A stretch of DNA of 64,000 nucleotides from CAYQQR01 sp964420035 (GCA_964420035.1 CAYQQR010000020.1:1-64000); one strand, 5' to 3'; shown: positions 8,062 to 17,188, counted from the first letter of the stretch. Numbers and translations are program-made. Notes: generated by a model from the sequence alone, not told the origin.

Positions 8062-10821
8062 ATGGGCATAAGCATACGATACACATTGCTCGGCTTGCTT
8101 ATTGGATTCCCGGCAATTCCCCTTGCTGCACAGTTGAACTATGACAGTCCGAAAGAGCTCTTTATGGATGCCGAATATTTCCTCATGGCTGAGGAATATT
8201 CGGAAGCCCTCCCCTTGTATCAGCAGCTTCTTCTCATGGACCAGGAAAATGCAAATACCCAGTACCGTATCGGTGAGTGCTACCTGCACCTCCAGGGACA
8301 GGAGACCAAGGCTATTCCCTACCTGAAATACGCGGTTCAGTTTGTCAGCGATAAATATAGCGAAGGATCTTTCCGGGAAACCATGGCCCCGCCTGAGGCT
8401 CTCTTTATGTTGGGACAGGCTTATCACATCAATAGTGAATTCAACAAAGCCATACGGTATTATCTGAATTACAGGGAGATAATCGATATACGGCGGGTGG
8501 ATGCCCTTGATTATGTCAATAAACAAATAGAGTGTTGTGAGATCGCCCGGCAGCTGATGAGCCAGCCCGCATCCATCGAGATCACCAACCTTGGAGAGAT
8601 GATCAATACCGGATCGGATAATTATAAACCCGTCCTTTCCGGTGACGGCAATACCATTGTCTACATGACCAGCGCGGCATTTTACCAGGCACTTTTCGAA
8701 AGCCGGAAGGTAGATGGGGAATGGACGGTACCGCGCAACATCACACCGGAAGTGGGATCCGACGGGCAGTTTTATTGCACCTCCTTGTCGTATGACGGAA
8801 CCGAGCTTTACCTGGTTCTGAACGACCTTTTTAATCCGGATATTTACAGAAGTGTCAAGGAAGACGGTCAATGGACCAAGGCTCAGCCTCTTGAAGCACC
8901 CGTAAATACGAAATACTGGGAATCACATGCTTTCATCTCATCCGACGGCAACAGCCTTTACTTCACTTCCAACAGGAAAGGCGGATACGGTCAGCTGGAC
9001 ATATACCAGTCAACCCGCGTCGGCGAACTGCAATGGAGCGAACCCGTAAACCTGGGTCCGACGATCAATACCCGGTATAATGAAGATACACCCTTCCTTA
9101 CCAAGGATGAGACTACCCTTTATTTCAGTTCCCAGGGCCATTACTGCATGGGGGGGTACGATATTTTTTATGCTTCCCTGAACCCGGACGGCGAATGGAA
9201 CTTTCCAATCAATATGGGTTATCCCATCAGCACCACTGGTGATGATCTGTTTTACTGTCCTTACAATGAAGGAAATATGGCCCTGGTATCGAAGCTGTTT
9301 ACAGACGGTATCGGCGGCAGGGATATCTACCGTATTGAGATCTTCTCGGATGAAAATCCCCGCAAACTGGCCATAGAAGGTACGGTCTCACTGGCCGATA
9401 AACGGGATATTCCTGAGAATATGCATGTTTACCTGATCGATCCTGCTGAAAGAGATACCCTGGCACAAGTTCAGCCCGACAGGGGAGAAGGGACCTACCG
9501 TCACCAGGTTACTGCCGGTAACTACCAATTAAGTTTTACGGGACCGGGTTATCAAACCAAAAATGAACGTATCGCTATCCCGGCAGACTATACCCGATCG
9601 ACTGTCACCGTGAACGTGGAGTTGCTTCCTGAAGCAGTCGGATCAGGAAAATACATCATGATCAAAAATATTCTGTTCGCTTTTGATTCCTATGCCCTGG
9701 ACCGGGAAGATAAGATAGAACTGGAACGCCTGGCCGGTATCCTTAAGGACTACCCGGATCTTCTGCTGGAGATCGAAGGACATACCGACGCCATAGGAAC
9801 GGCCCAATATAACATCAGGTTGTCCAGGAACCGCGCCCGCGCAGTAATCGACTATTTAAGCCAGGCCGGAGTGTCCAGGGAGAGATTTGTTGCCAGGGCG
9901 GCAGGGGAAAGCCGCCAGATCGCCATCAACAGAAATGCAGACGGAACAGATGCTCCCGGGGGAAGAAGATTGAACCGCAGAGTGGAACTGAAGGTGCTTA
10001 ATCCGGAGAAAGGAATACAGATCGCACAGGAGATCAACGTCCCGGAACATCTGCGCCCTGAAAAGAACCGCAGGTATTATATCCTGGTCGATAAGCTTTC
10101 AGGTCCGATGAACGAAGAAAAGCAGGAGATATTGGAAAGCTCTGTTGACTACCCTCTGGACGAGATACATACCGGAGAAGGCTATTACTATTTCCAGGGA
10201 GAATTCCCGAACAAACAAAATGCCCTGCAAAGCCTGAACAGTATTATTGATCTCGGTCACACGGGGGCCAGGATCATCGATAACTACGACAGGGATGTTA
10301 TAGAAAGAAAGGAAATTATAATGGCCGAAACTGACGAAGCGGAAGTATACACCGTCCAGGTGATGGCCCTGAGAAACCCGGTTAGCCTCGATTATTTCGA
10401 AGAGCTGGAAGATGTGGAACAGCATTACGGGAGGGACGGCTATTTCCGGTATTCTACGGGTACTTTTGAAACACTGGAGAAAGCCAATGCTTATGCAGAA
10501 CAACTGAGTGACCAGTATAGCAATGCCTTTACTATTTCAAGAGCAAGGTACCGGGAACTGGAGGCAGAGAATATCCCTGAAGAACCCGAAACCATTAATA
10601 TCTTTACCATACAGCTCAGGGCCTTCCGCCATACGGTAAGCAAGGCTTATTTCGGCGGACTGGAAGATGTATCCGTATACTACGGTAAAGACGGTTTGTA
10701 CCGGTATACCTATGGTAATTATAATTCTTACCAGGAGGCCCTGAAGGACCTGGGGATCATTAAAAAAAATTTCTATGAGGACGCTTTCATCAGAAACCTT
10801 TCAAGCCTGATCAATCAATAG
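8062..10821 (+). CDS. PorE-like TPR/PD40/beta-domain/OmpA protein with three SPOR-like repeats
   Basis: From the ATG at 8062 the product has 919 residues and a normal signal peptide (ending PLAAQ); an upstream TTG at 8035 would add nine residues before it. Domains in order are TPR (about 25-155), PD40 blades (about 160-430), a carboxypeptidase-regulatory-like domain (about 437-515) and OmpA (about 530-650, with GHTDAIG and RRLNRRVEL). This is the full PorE order. Three SPOR-like repeats follow (about 672-745, 762-835, 847-919); the last two begin YTVQVMAL and FTIQLRAF. OmpA and SPOR are both peptidoglycan-binding folds, so this protein may grip intact and denuded glycan at once. The GNAT gene starts 2 bases after the stop codon. 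Confidence 0.87.
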   Translation: MGISIRYTLLGLLIGFPAIPLAAQLNYDSPKELFMDAEYFLMAEEYSEALPLYQQLLLMDQENANTQYRIGECYLHLQGQETKAIPYLKYAVQFVSDKYSEGSFRETMAPPEALFMLGQAYHINSEFNKAIRYYLNYREIIDIRRVDALDYVNKQIECCEIARQLMSQPASIEITNLGEMINTGSDNYKPVLSGDGNTIVYMTSAAFYQALFESRKVDGEWTVPRNITPEVGSDGQFYCTSLSYDGTELYLVLNDLFNPDIYRSVKEDGQWTKAQPLEAPVNTKYWESHAFISSDGNSLYFTSNRKGGYGQLDIYQSTRVGELQWSEPVNLGPTINTRYNEDTPFLTKDETTLYFSSQGHYCMGGYDIFYASLNPDGEWNFPINMGYPISTTGDDLFYCPYNEGNMALVSKLFTDGIGGRDIYRIEIFSDENPRKLAIEGTVSLADKRDIPENMHVYLIDPAERDTLAQVQPDRGEGTYRHQVTAGNYQLSFTGPGYQTKNERIAIPADYTRSTVTVNVELLPEAVGSGKYIMIKNILFAFDSYALDREDKIELERLAGILKDYPDLLLEIEGHTDAIGTAQYNIRLSRNRARAVIDYLSQAGVSRERFVARAAGESRQIAINRNADGTDAPGGRRLNRRVELKVLNPEKGIQIAQEINVPEHLRPEKNRRYYILVDKLSGPMNEEKQEILESSVDYPLDEIHTGEGYYYFQGEFPNKQNALQSLNSIIDLGHTGARIIDNYDRDVIERKEIIMAETDEAEVYTVQVMALRNPVSLDYFEELEDVEQHYGRDGYFRYSTGTFETLEKANAYAEQLSDQYSNAFTISRARYRELEAENIPEEPETINIFTIQLRAFRHTVSKAYFGGLEDVSVYYGKDGLYRYTYGNYNSYQEALKDLGIIKKNFYEDAFIRNLSSLINQ

Positions 10822-10823
10822 CC

Positions 10824-11369
10824 ATGGCATTACTGGAATCGGAGATTTTACGGCTGCGGGCACCCGAACCTGAAGATATTGACCTGTTGTATAATTGGGA
10901 GAATGACCCGGATATATGGAGGGTCAGCAATACCCTGACCCCCTTCTCCAGATACGTGCTAAAGGAATACCTTGCGCATGCCCACGAAGATATATTCACC
11001 CAAAAACAACTCCGCCTTATCATAGAATCCAGGGAACCTGAAGGAACGGCCCTGGGAGCCGTGGACCTTTTCGACTTTGATCCATATCATAAACGGGCCG
11101 GCGTCGGTATCCTTATCCATAATACAGATCAACGAAACCGCGGAATCGCATCCGGGGCCCTGAGGCTCATGCAGGAATATGCATTCGATCACCTGAACCT
11201 CCACCAGCTGTATTGTAATATCACCGAAGACAATCAGGGAAGTATCAGACTATTTGAAAAGGCCGGCTTCCGCAAGATTGCAGAAAAAAAAGACTGGATA
11301 TGGACATCAAATGGATGGTTGACCGAGTATACCTACCAGAAGATCAATCACCGGAATGACCCGAAGTGA
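10824..11369 (+). CDS. GNAT-family N-acetyltransferase (RimJ/RimL-like)
   Basis: This 181-residue protein belongs to the GNAT fold and would move an acetyl group from acetyl-CoA to an amine, often a protein N-terminus in this subgroup. The acetyl-CoA pyrophosphate-binding stretch QRNRGIASGAL lies at about residues 103-113, and the conserved late segment NQGSIRLFEKAGF at about 141-153. The ATG follows the preceding stop by 2 bases, so it is probably translated from the same mRNA as the PD40/OmpA/SPOR gene. The substrate cannot be told. Its last 26 bases overlap the convergent gene on the other strand. Confidence 0.85.
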   Translation: MALLESEILRLRAPEPEDIDLLYNWENDPDIWRVSNTLTPFSRYVLKEYLAHAHEDIFTQKQLRLIIESREPEGTALGAVDLFDFDPYHKRAGVGILIHNTDQRNRGIASGALRLMQEYAFDHLNLHQLYCNITEDNQGSIRLFEKAGFRKIAEKKDWIWTSNGWLTEYTYQKINHRNDPK

Positions 11370-11814
11370 GCTCTTCATACGAAGGGATGTGATCCAGGAA
11401 ACTATAGGTCGAATCCTCCTGACGCATCCTGCAACAATAATGTGTCAAACCGTTGGTCACCACCAGGTAACGCAGCCCGAACCGCGTGTTGTACCGCGCG
11501 ATCTGGTCGAAGGTCTTCTGACTTACCTTAACCGCCGGAGCCTTGCATTCAACCATCATCACCGGCTTAGCTTGCCGGTCATGGACCAGGATGTCTGCCC
11601 GGAAGAGGTTCCGGTTGAGCTGAAAGGCCGATTCTACGCCGATCAGGGAGGAAGGATAAGCTCCTTCCCGGATGAGGTACTGAATAAAATGTTGGCGCAC
11701 CCATTCTTCCGGAGTGAGCACAACAAATTTTTTCCTGATCCCGTCAAATATTTTGAGCCCCTCTTCGGTAGATTTTAAATTAACTGAATAACTTGGTAAA
11801 TTTAGCTTCTCCAT
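11344..11814 (-). CDS. Orphan HsdR-N-type (PD-(D/E)xK fold) protein
   Basis: This gene encodes about 156 residues from the ATG at 11814; an upstream in-frame start at 11835 would add seven. The segment RADILVHDRQ followed by VMMVECKAP matches the D...ExK core of the type I restriction HsdR N-terminal nuclease domain. No helicase, HsdM or HsdS gene is nearby, so it is not part of a complete restriction system. Small stand-alone proteins of this kind are common in Bacteroidota, often beside holA as here, and may act in DNA repair or maintenance. The role is unknown. Confidence 0.8.
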   Translation of the reverse strand: MEKLNLPSYSVNLKSTEEGLKIFDGIRKKFVVLTPEEWVRQHFIQYLIREGAYPSSLIGVESAFQLNRNLFRADILVHDRQAKPVMMVECKAPAVKVSQKTFDQIARYNTRFGLRYLVVTNGLTHYCCRMRQEDSTYSFLDHIPSYEELTSGHSGD

Positions 11815-11866
11815 GTTTGGGACGGCAGGGAGCAAGTTAATGAAAATAAACTAATTAGGGACAAGA

Positions 11867-12868
11867 ATGAACTTTCAGCAGATTCTTTCCGACCTCAAAA
11901 ACAGAAATTACCGACCGGTTTACCTGCTTCACGGGGAAGAAAGCTATTTTATCGATAACATCACAGATTATCTTGCCCGAACCGTTCTGAAAGAAGAAGA
12001 AAAAACCTTCAACCAGACCATCTTTTATGGAAGGGATACAGAAGCCGTAAATGTCATCAATACAGCCAGGCGCTTCCCCATGATGTCGGAATACCAGGTT
12101 GTTCTGCTGAAAGAAGCCCAGGAAATGAAGGACCTGGAGCAACTGCATGTATATACAGAACAACCGCTTCGGTCAACCATCCTGCTCATCGCTTATAAAT
12201 ACAAGAGCTTTGACAAACGCAAGAAACTGTACAGGAGCATAGAAAAGAACGGGATCATATTTGAATCGAAGAAGCTCTATGACGACAAAGTCCCTGCATG
12301 GATAACGGCCTGGCTCAAGCAAAAAGGTATTCAGACCGATATTAAATCAGCCGTCCTGCTTACGGAATACCTGGGCAATGACCTCAGCCGCATCGTTAAC
12401 GAACTGGAAAAATTGATCCTTGGTCTGCCGGAAGGAGAAAAAACAATACGGCCGGCTCTGATAGAACAAAATATCGGTATCAGCAAAGACTACAACAATT
12501 TTGAACTGCAGAAATCCCTGATCCAGAAAAATTCACTCAAAGCGAACCGGATCATACGCTATTTCGCGGATAATCCGAAACAGAATCCAATAACCCTGAC
12601 CATTGCCTCCTTGTATTTCTTTTTCAGCAAGGTGCTCCACTACCATTCCATCAAGGATCAAAAAACCCCGGATTTTGCCGCGAAGCTGGGTGTGAATCCC
12701 TATTTCATCAAGGATTACGAGGCGGCTTCAAGAAAATATTCTCCCCGTTCCGTCATCCGCATCATCGGTTTGCTGCGGGAATATGACCTGAAATCCAAAG
12801 GCTACGGGTCCCTCAACCTAAACCAGGGAGAATTACTGAAAGAATTGATATATAAAATCCTGCATTAG
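11867..12868 (+). CDS. holA: DNA polymerase III delta subunit
   Basis: This 333-residue protein is the delta subunit of the clamp loader, which opens the beta sliding clamp. The N-terminal segment YRPVYLLHGEESYFID and the downstream PAWITAWLKQKG and LGNDLSRIVNELEKL stretches are typical of HolA. The length fits the family (about 340). The next gene starts directly at the following base (12869), so translation is probably coupled. It heads the run holA, rhomboid, gmhB, aminotransferase-like gene. Confidence 0.92.
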   Translation: MNFQQILSDLKNRNYRPVYLLHGEESYFIDNITDYLARTVLKEEEKTFNQTIFYGRDTEAVNVINTARRFPMMSEYQVVLLKEAQEMKDLEQLHVYTEQPLRSTILLIAYKYKSFDKRKKLYRSIEKNGIIFESKKLYDDKVPAWITAWLKQKGIQTDIKSAVLLTEYLGNDLSRIVNELEKLILGLPEGEKTIRPALIEQNIGISKDYNNFELQKSLIQKNSLKANRIIRYFADNPKQNPITLTIASLYFFFSKVLHYHSIKDQKTPDFAAKLGVNPYFIKDYEAASRKYSPRSVIRIIGLLREYDLKSKGYGSLNLNQGELLKELIYKILH

Positions 12869-13477
12869 ATGACCATTCCTATCATTATTATAACTGCAGC
12901 CATCTCGATACTTGCTTTTTACAAGGAAAAAGTAATGTACGGCCTGATGCTAAATCCCTACCGGGTAATACATAAAAGAGAATACCACAGGGTGTTGAGC
13001 CATGCTTTTCTGCATGTCGACTGGACCCACCTGATCATCAATATGATCGTACTTTTTTCCTTTGGCATCAATGTGGAAAGGTGGCTCGGTGTTCTGCAGA
13101 ACAACGGATACCTCAACCGTCCTTTACTGAGCTATGCAGCTCTTTATTTCGGCGGGATTGTCATATCCACCCTCATCACTCTTTTTCGCAACAGGAACAA
13201 ACCGTCCTATAACTCGGTGGGAGCATCCGGTGCTGTCTCGGCAGTGGTGTTCACCAGCATCTTCTTTGCACCGCTGGACCGTTTGTATTTTTTCGGAATT
13301 CTACCCATCCCGGGGATTCTCTTTGCCATATTGTACCTGTTATATTCCAGTTACATGAGCCGGAGATCCAGGGATAATGTCAATCATGATGCCCACCTGA
13401 TGGGCGCCCTGTTCGGTTTTGCATTTCCCCTGTTTATCGATTTTCAACTGCTGGAACATTTCATTTCTCAATTTTAA
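12869..13477 (+). CDS. Rhomboid-family intramembrane serine protease
   Basis: This 202-residue membrane protein has about six hydrophobic helices. The catalytic serine lies in GASG (S120) and the histidine in AHLMG (H176), the usual Ser-His dyad. The early HAFLHVDWTHLIINM stretch (about residues 45-59) is the conserved segment before helix 2. It would cut transmembrane substrates within the inner membrane; no substrate can be inferred. It lies between holA (no gap) and gmhB (9 bases). Confidence 0.9.
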   Translation: MTIPIIIITAAISILAFYKEKVMYGLMLNPYRVIHKREYHRVLSHAFLHVDWTHLIINMIVLFSFGINVERWLGVLQNNGYLNRPLLSYAALYFGGIVISTLITLFRNRNKPSYNSVGASGAVSAVVFTSIFFAPLDRLYFFGILPIPGILFAILYLLYSSYMSRRSRDNVNHDAHLMGALFGFAFPLFIDFQLLEHFISQF

Positions 13478-13486
13478 TCCGGTAAA

Positions 13487-13978
13487 ATGAAGAGAAAAGC
13501 TGTATTTCTGGACCGCGACGGTGTGATCAACAGTGAGGAGGGACATTATTATGTACACCGGGTGGAAGACCTGGTCCTGAATCCCGGCATAGAAGAAAAC
13601 ATCCGGATGCTGAATGAGCTGGGATATCTGGTCATCGTAATATCCAACCAGGGAGGTGTGGCCCGGGGGTTATATAACCGTAAAGATGTGGAGAACTTTC
13701 ACAGTGCCCTAAGCAATGTGCTGAAAAAGAAAGGGGCACGAATCGATGAGTTTTACTTCTGCCCCCATCATGACAGCGTTGAACAGTGCCTTTGCCGTAA
13801 GCCCAAACCCCTGATGATACAGAAGGCCATCGCCCGTTTTGAGATTGATGCCAAAGGATCCTTTTTCATCGGAGATCATGTACGGGATATCAGGGCTGCT
13901 GAAAACGCTGGTATCAGAGGCATCCTGGTTGAATCCAACCGGAACATCGGACCGGTAATAAAAAATATGGTTCCGTGA
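13487..13978 (+). CDS. gmhB: D-glycero-D-manno-heptose 1,7-bisphosphate 7-phosphatase
   Basis: This 163-residue HAD phosphatase would remove the 7-phosphate of heptose bisphosphate in ADP-heptose synthesis for lipopolysaccharide. The nucleophile and acid are D9 and D11 in FLDRDGVIN. The GmhB zinc loop is present: C92, H94, C101 and C103 in CPHHDSVEQCLC. The later GDHVRDIRAAENAG segment holds the third and fourth HAD motifs. Histidinol phosphatases share the fold, but no histidine genes are near. The matching epimerase gene hldD is at 28983-29948. The stop overlaps the next gene's GTG start by 4 bases. Confidence 0.88.
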   Translation: MKRKAVFLDRDGVINSEEGHYYVHRVEDLVLNPGIEENIRMLNELGYLVIVISNQGGVARGLYNRKDVENFHSALSNVLKKKGARIDEFYFCPHHDSVEQCLCRKPKPLMIQKAIARFEIDAKGSFFIGDHVRDIRAAENAGIRGILVESNRNIGPVIKNMVP

Positions 13979-14817
13979 CCGATCGTTATAAGAACAAATA
14001 TTGCCTGATCAATGAACAACTTGTGGCTGAAGAACAGGTTCATGGCCTTTTGAAGCGTCCCTACCTGATATTTGAGGATTGCATTTACGATACCATTCGC
14101 GCCCTCGGATCAGAACTGTCCCTGGCCGGAATGCACCTGGAATACCTGAAGCAATGTGCGGAAATTGCCGGTATAACGCTTGCCGAAAACATAAGCACCG
14201 GGTGGCTGCAACACCAGGCAGGCCGGTTACTGCGCAAGAACAAATATTTCAAGGGTGCGGCCCTGACGCTGGTTTTCTGGAAAGCCGAAGATCCCGAAAA
14301 TACCTCCTGGCTGATGCAGGCCCGTGCACTGGAGGAAGAAAAATACAGTCTGAATAAGAAAGGAATGAAGTTGGGCCTGTTTCGCGAAATCCGCCTGCCC
14401 GTCCATATACTCTCCATACTCCGTCCCTCCCATGCCTATGCCCTTGGCAAAGCACGCGCCTATATGAACTCGGGGGAACTGGACGACTGTATTTTGCTGA
14501 ATGAACGCTTCCGGCCCATTGAAAGCACCAGGGGGGCTCTTTTCTTCATCCGCGGTTCGGGTCTGTATACCCCTGCACAAAGCGAAGGCTGCATCCCATC
14601 GGTAATACGGGAGATTATTCTGGCCCGCGCCTCGGAAGCCGGTCTAACCGCTTACCAGGGTCAGCTGGAAACCAGGGACCTTTTGCAGGCAGAAGAATGC
14701 TTTGTTGCCAATAGCACAGAAGGAATACAATGGGTGGTCGCCTTTGAGCAAAAGCGTTATTTCAACTCTAAGTGCAAAAGATTACTGGAGGAGGTTAACC
14801 GGACTGTTTTTAATTAA
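13975..14817 (+). CDS. Aminotransferase class IV fold protein lacking the catalytic lysine
   Basis: This 280-residue protein starts with GTG in a GTGA overlap with gmhB. It resembles the class IV PLP fold (branched-chain aminotransferase, aminodeoxychorismate lyase). The C-terminal-half landmark survives as ELDDCILLNERFRPIESTRG (about 168-187), corresponding to the usual GxDexllLn...vxExtxsN pattern. The catalytic Lys normally lies about 20 residues before that Gly; here this position falls in ILSILRPS (about 145-152), which has no Lys. The nearest, K159, is only 8 residues before G167. The protein may bind PLP non-covalently, act on another chemistry, or be inactive. Its last 8 bases overlap yqgE, which is convergent. 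Confidence 0.72.
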   Translation: MTDRYKNKYCLINEQLVAEEQVHGLLKRPYLIFEDCIYDTIRALGSELSLAGMHLEYLKQCAEIAGITLAENISTGWLQHQAGRLLRKNKYFKGAALTLVFWKAEDPENTSWLMQARALEEEKYSLNKKGMKLGLFREIRLPVHILSILRPSHAYALGKARAYMNSGELDDCILLNERFRPIESTRGALFFIRGSGLYTPAQSEGCIPSVIREIILARASEAGLTAYQGQLETRDLLQAEECFVANSTEGIQWVVAFEQKRYFNSKCKRLLEEVNRTVFN

Positions 14818-15397
14818 GTCCGGGATTCTCAGGAAAGTTGGTCCATACCTTGTACCGCTCCCCTAGCCTGTGGAGCGTTTCTTTCCATAATTCGGCATGG
14901 AAGGATCGCATGATGGTCCGGGAATCCATTTCCGCGATAAGCCAGGCATTTTCTGTGAGCTCGTCATTCAACTGGTTGGCCGACCATCCTGCATAGCCGA
15001 GAAAAAATCTGATCTGCCCGGGTTTGATCTTTCCCAGGCTGATCATATCCTTGATCAGGTCGAAATCCCCACCCCAGTGAAGATTATCCATCACCTTTAC
15101 GGAATTGGGTATGGAATCTCCCATGGTATGCAGGTAATGAACCGTGTTGGTGTTCACCGGTCCTCCTATGGAGATGGTGGTATCGATGTGGGGGAAATCT
15201 TCAATGACGTCCTGGATGGAAAGATCCACCGGCTTGTTCAGGACAAAACCGACGCTCCCTTCTTCTGAATGTTCGGTAAGCAGAACGACCGACCGCTTAA
15301 AATAGGTGTCGCTCAGGAAGGGCTCAGAGATCAATATCCGCCCCTGCCGGGCTATTTTGGTGTTCTTAATTTTAAAAAAATCAATATTGAGCTCCAT
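14810..15397 (-). CDS. yqgE: YqgE/AlgH family protein
   Basis: This is a conserved protein of about 195 residues from the ATG at 15397. An in-frame upstream start at 15511 would add 38 residues unlike the family. The characteristic start GRILISEPFLSDTYFKRSVV, then GSVGFVLNKP, SIGGPVNT and the FFLGYAGWSANQL segment identify it. It is broadly conserved in Gram-negative bacteria, but its biochemical role is not settled. Confidence 0.88.
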   Translation of the reverse strand: MELNIDFFKIKNTKIARQGRILISEPFLSDTYFKRSVVLLTEHSEEGSVGFVLNKPVDLSIQDVIEDFPHIDTTISIGGPVNTNTVHYLHTMGDSIPNSVKVMDNLHWGGDFDLIKDMISLGKIKPGQIRFFLGYAGWSANQLNDELTENAWLIAEMDSRTIMRSFHAELWKETLHRLGERYKVWTNFPENPGLN

Positions 15398-15637
15398 GGT
15401 CTGACTTCTCACGATAAAAATCTGTATTTTCCATATAAAATACAAAAATTGTACCTGAATATTCATGGAACATGAATTGCCTGATAAAATATTACACTCC
15501 AAAACACCCATTATAAGATATTTACAAGTCCTTGTTAAAAAAATGTTACCCTAAATTCCTTTACCACCGGTCTAAATCAAAAATTCCTTAAAAAAACTAT
15601 TTGAATTTAAGTATCTTGGCAAATTAATACTTCTTCT

Positions 15638-15658
15638 CGAAGCAGAGCTTCGGGGAAC
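15638..15658 (+). repeat. Divergent copy of the dispersed hairpin repeat
   Basis: CGAAGC (15638-15643) and GCTTCG (15647-15652) form a perfect 6-bp stem with an AGA loop, followed by GGGGAAC. The GCAGAGC core and GGGGAA tail match the repeat copies at 19730, 27097 and 49856. It lies 30 bases before the nhaC start, in the 290-base gap between the divergent yqgE and nhaC genes, where nothing else was recognised. Confidence 0.45.
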
Positions 15659-15687
15659 TAACCCCATAGAGAATTCAACGGAGCCGG

Positions 15688-17172
15688 ATGAGTGAATTAA
15701 AGAGAAGACCCCGACTGATTGAAGCATTTATACCGATCATTGTATTGATCATTCTGCTGGTATTGAATGTCAGTTTCTTTGAAGACACGCTGTCCGGTGC
15801 CAACCAAATTGCCTTGATGCTGGCTGCGGCCATCGCTGCCGTTTTCGCCGTTCGACTGGGTCGCCGGTGGAAAAGCATCAGAAAGTCTATAGTCAAAAGC
15901 ATCGGTTCATCCATGCCTGCCATGCTGATTCTGCTGCTTATAGGCTCCCTGGCCGGCACCTGGCTGCTGAGTGGGGTGGTCCCTGCATTAATCTACTATG
16001 GGCTGAAGGTCATTCACCCTTCCATCTTTCTTTTTGCAGCCGTAGTGGCCAGCAGTATGGTCTCGCTGGCTACCGGCAGCGCCTGGTCGACCATCGCGAC
16101 CATCGGCGTGGCCCTTTATGGCATAGGCCAGGCCCTGGGTATTCACCCCGGAATTGTTGGCGGGGCGATAATCTCCGGGGCCTATTTCGGGGACAAAATG
16201 TCACCTTTGTCCGACACCACCAACCTGGCACCGGCTATGGCGGGAACCGACCTTTTCACCCATATACGGTATATGACCATCACTACGGTACCGTCGCTCA
16301 GTATAACGCTCATTATATTCCTCATCATCGGTTTCACCTATGATTTCAATACGGTGGACGGAAGTGTTGACCAGGTCTTGAATGTTATTGACGGGACCTT
16401 CAACATCAATCCCTGGTTGTTCATTGTCCCGGTTTTATTGATCCTTGTCATTGTCCGCAAGACCCCTCCCCTGCCGGCCATATTATTCGGCACATTGCTG
16501 GGTGCTGTATTTGCCCTCATCTTCCAGTCGGACATCATCCGGCAGATGGGTGAGGGTGAACACGGCTACGCCCGTACCGCCTATATGACGGTTCTGCAAT
16601 CGATGTTCGGTACCATAAGCATCGATACCGGCAATGTCATTGTGAATGAATTGTTTACCACCGAAGGTATGGCCGGAATGCTGGATACCATATGGCTCAT
16701 CATCTCCGCCATGATCTTTGGAGGAGTGATGGAATCGGCCGGACTGCTGATACGGATCTCGGAAAGCATTATTCACTACGCCAAGAATACGGGTTCGCTG
16801 GTGGCTTCAACGGTAGCCTCCTGCATATTCTTCAATGTAACGGCCTCCGATCAATACATCGCCATTGTAGTTCCGGGAAGGATGTATTCCAAAACCTACC
16901 GGGAAAGAGGGTTCAAGCCTGAACTGCTGAGCCGTACCCTGGAGGACGGCGGGACGGTCACCTCTGTACTGGTACCCTGGAACACCTGCGGAGCGACCCA
17001 GGCCAGGGTCCTCGGAGTGGACACCTTCACCTACCTGCCCTATTGCTTCTTCAACATCCTCAGTCCTTTTATGACCATCTTTATGGCTTCGATAAACTAC
17101 AGGATCCGCCGCTTCAGGGAAGGTGAAGAAGCCCCGCATCAGATCGAAGAAGACGAGCGGATGGATTATTGA
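15688..17172 (+). CDS. nhaC: Na+/H+ antiporter, NhaC family
   Basis: This 494-residue polytopic membrane protein is rich in hydrophobic helices from residue 10 onward. Family landmarks include the GDKMSPLSDTTNLAPA loop (about residues 169-184), ATGSAWSTIATIGVAL (about 128-143) and the late TASDQYIAIVVPGRMY segment (about 389-404). NhaC proteins exchange external protons for internal sodium. With Na+-NQR encoded 4 kb away, the cell appears to run a sodium cycle. It is probably a single-gene transcription unit: a hairpin lies between it and the convergent E1 gene. Confidence 0.92.
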   Translation: MSELKRRPRLIEAFIPIIVLIILLVLNVSFFEDTLSGANQIALMLAAAIAAVFAVRLGRRWKSIRKSIVKSIGSSMPAMLILLLIGSLAGTWLLSGVVPALIYYGLKVIHPSIFLFAAVVASSMVSLATGSAWSTIATIGVALYGIGQALGIHPGIVGGAIISGAYFGDKMSPLSDTTNLAPAMAGTDLFTHIRYMTITTVPSLSITLIIFLIIGFTYDFNTVDGSVDQVLNVIDGTFNINPWLFIVPVLLILVIVRKTPPLPAILFGTLLGAVFALIFQSDIIRQMGEGEHGYARTAYMTVLQSMFGTISIDTGNVIVNELFTTEGMAGMLDTIWLIISAMIFGGVMESAGLLIRISESIIHYAKNTGSLVASTVASCIFFNVTASDQYIAIVVPGRMYSKTYRERGFKPELLSRTLEDGGTVTSVLVPWNTCGATQARVLGVDTFTYLPYCFFNILSPFMTIFMASINYRIRRFREGEEAPHQIEEDERMDY

Positions 17173-17188
17173 ACGGTATTAACCCATT

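Noticed and set aside
1726..10821. TolB/Pal translocation system
   Set aside because: PD40 and OmpA domains suggest it, but TPR plus propeller plus OmpA in one chain fits PorE-like proteins, and no tolQRA genes are present.
11344..11814. Type I restriction-modification system
   Set aside because: Only a small N-terminal-like nuclease domain exists; no HsdM, HsdS or helicase part is in the neighbourhood.
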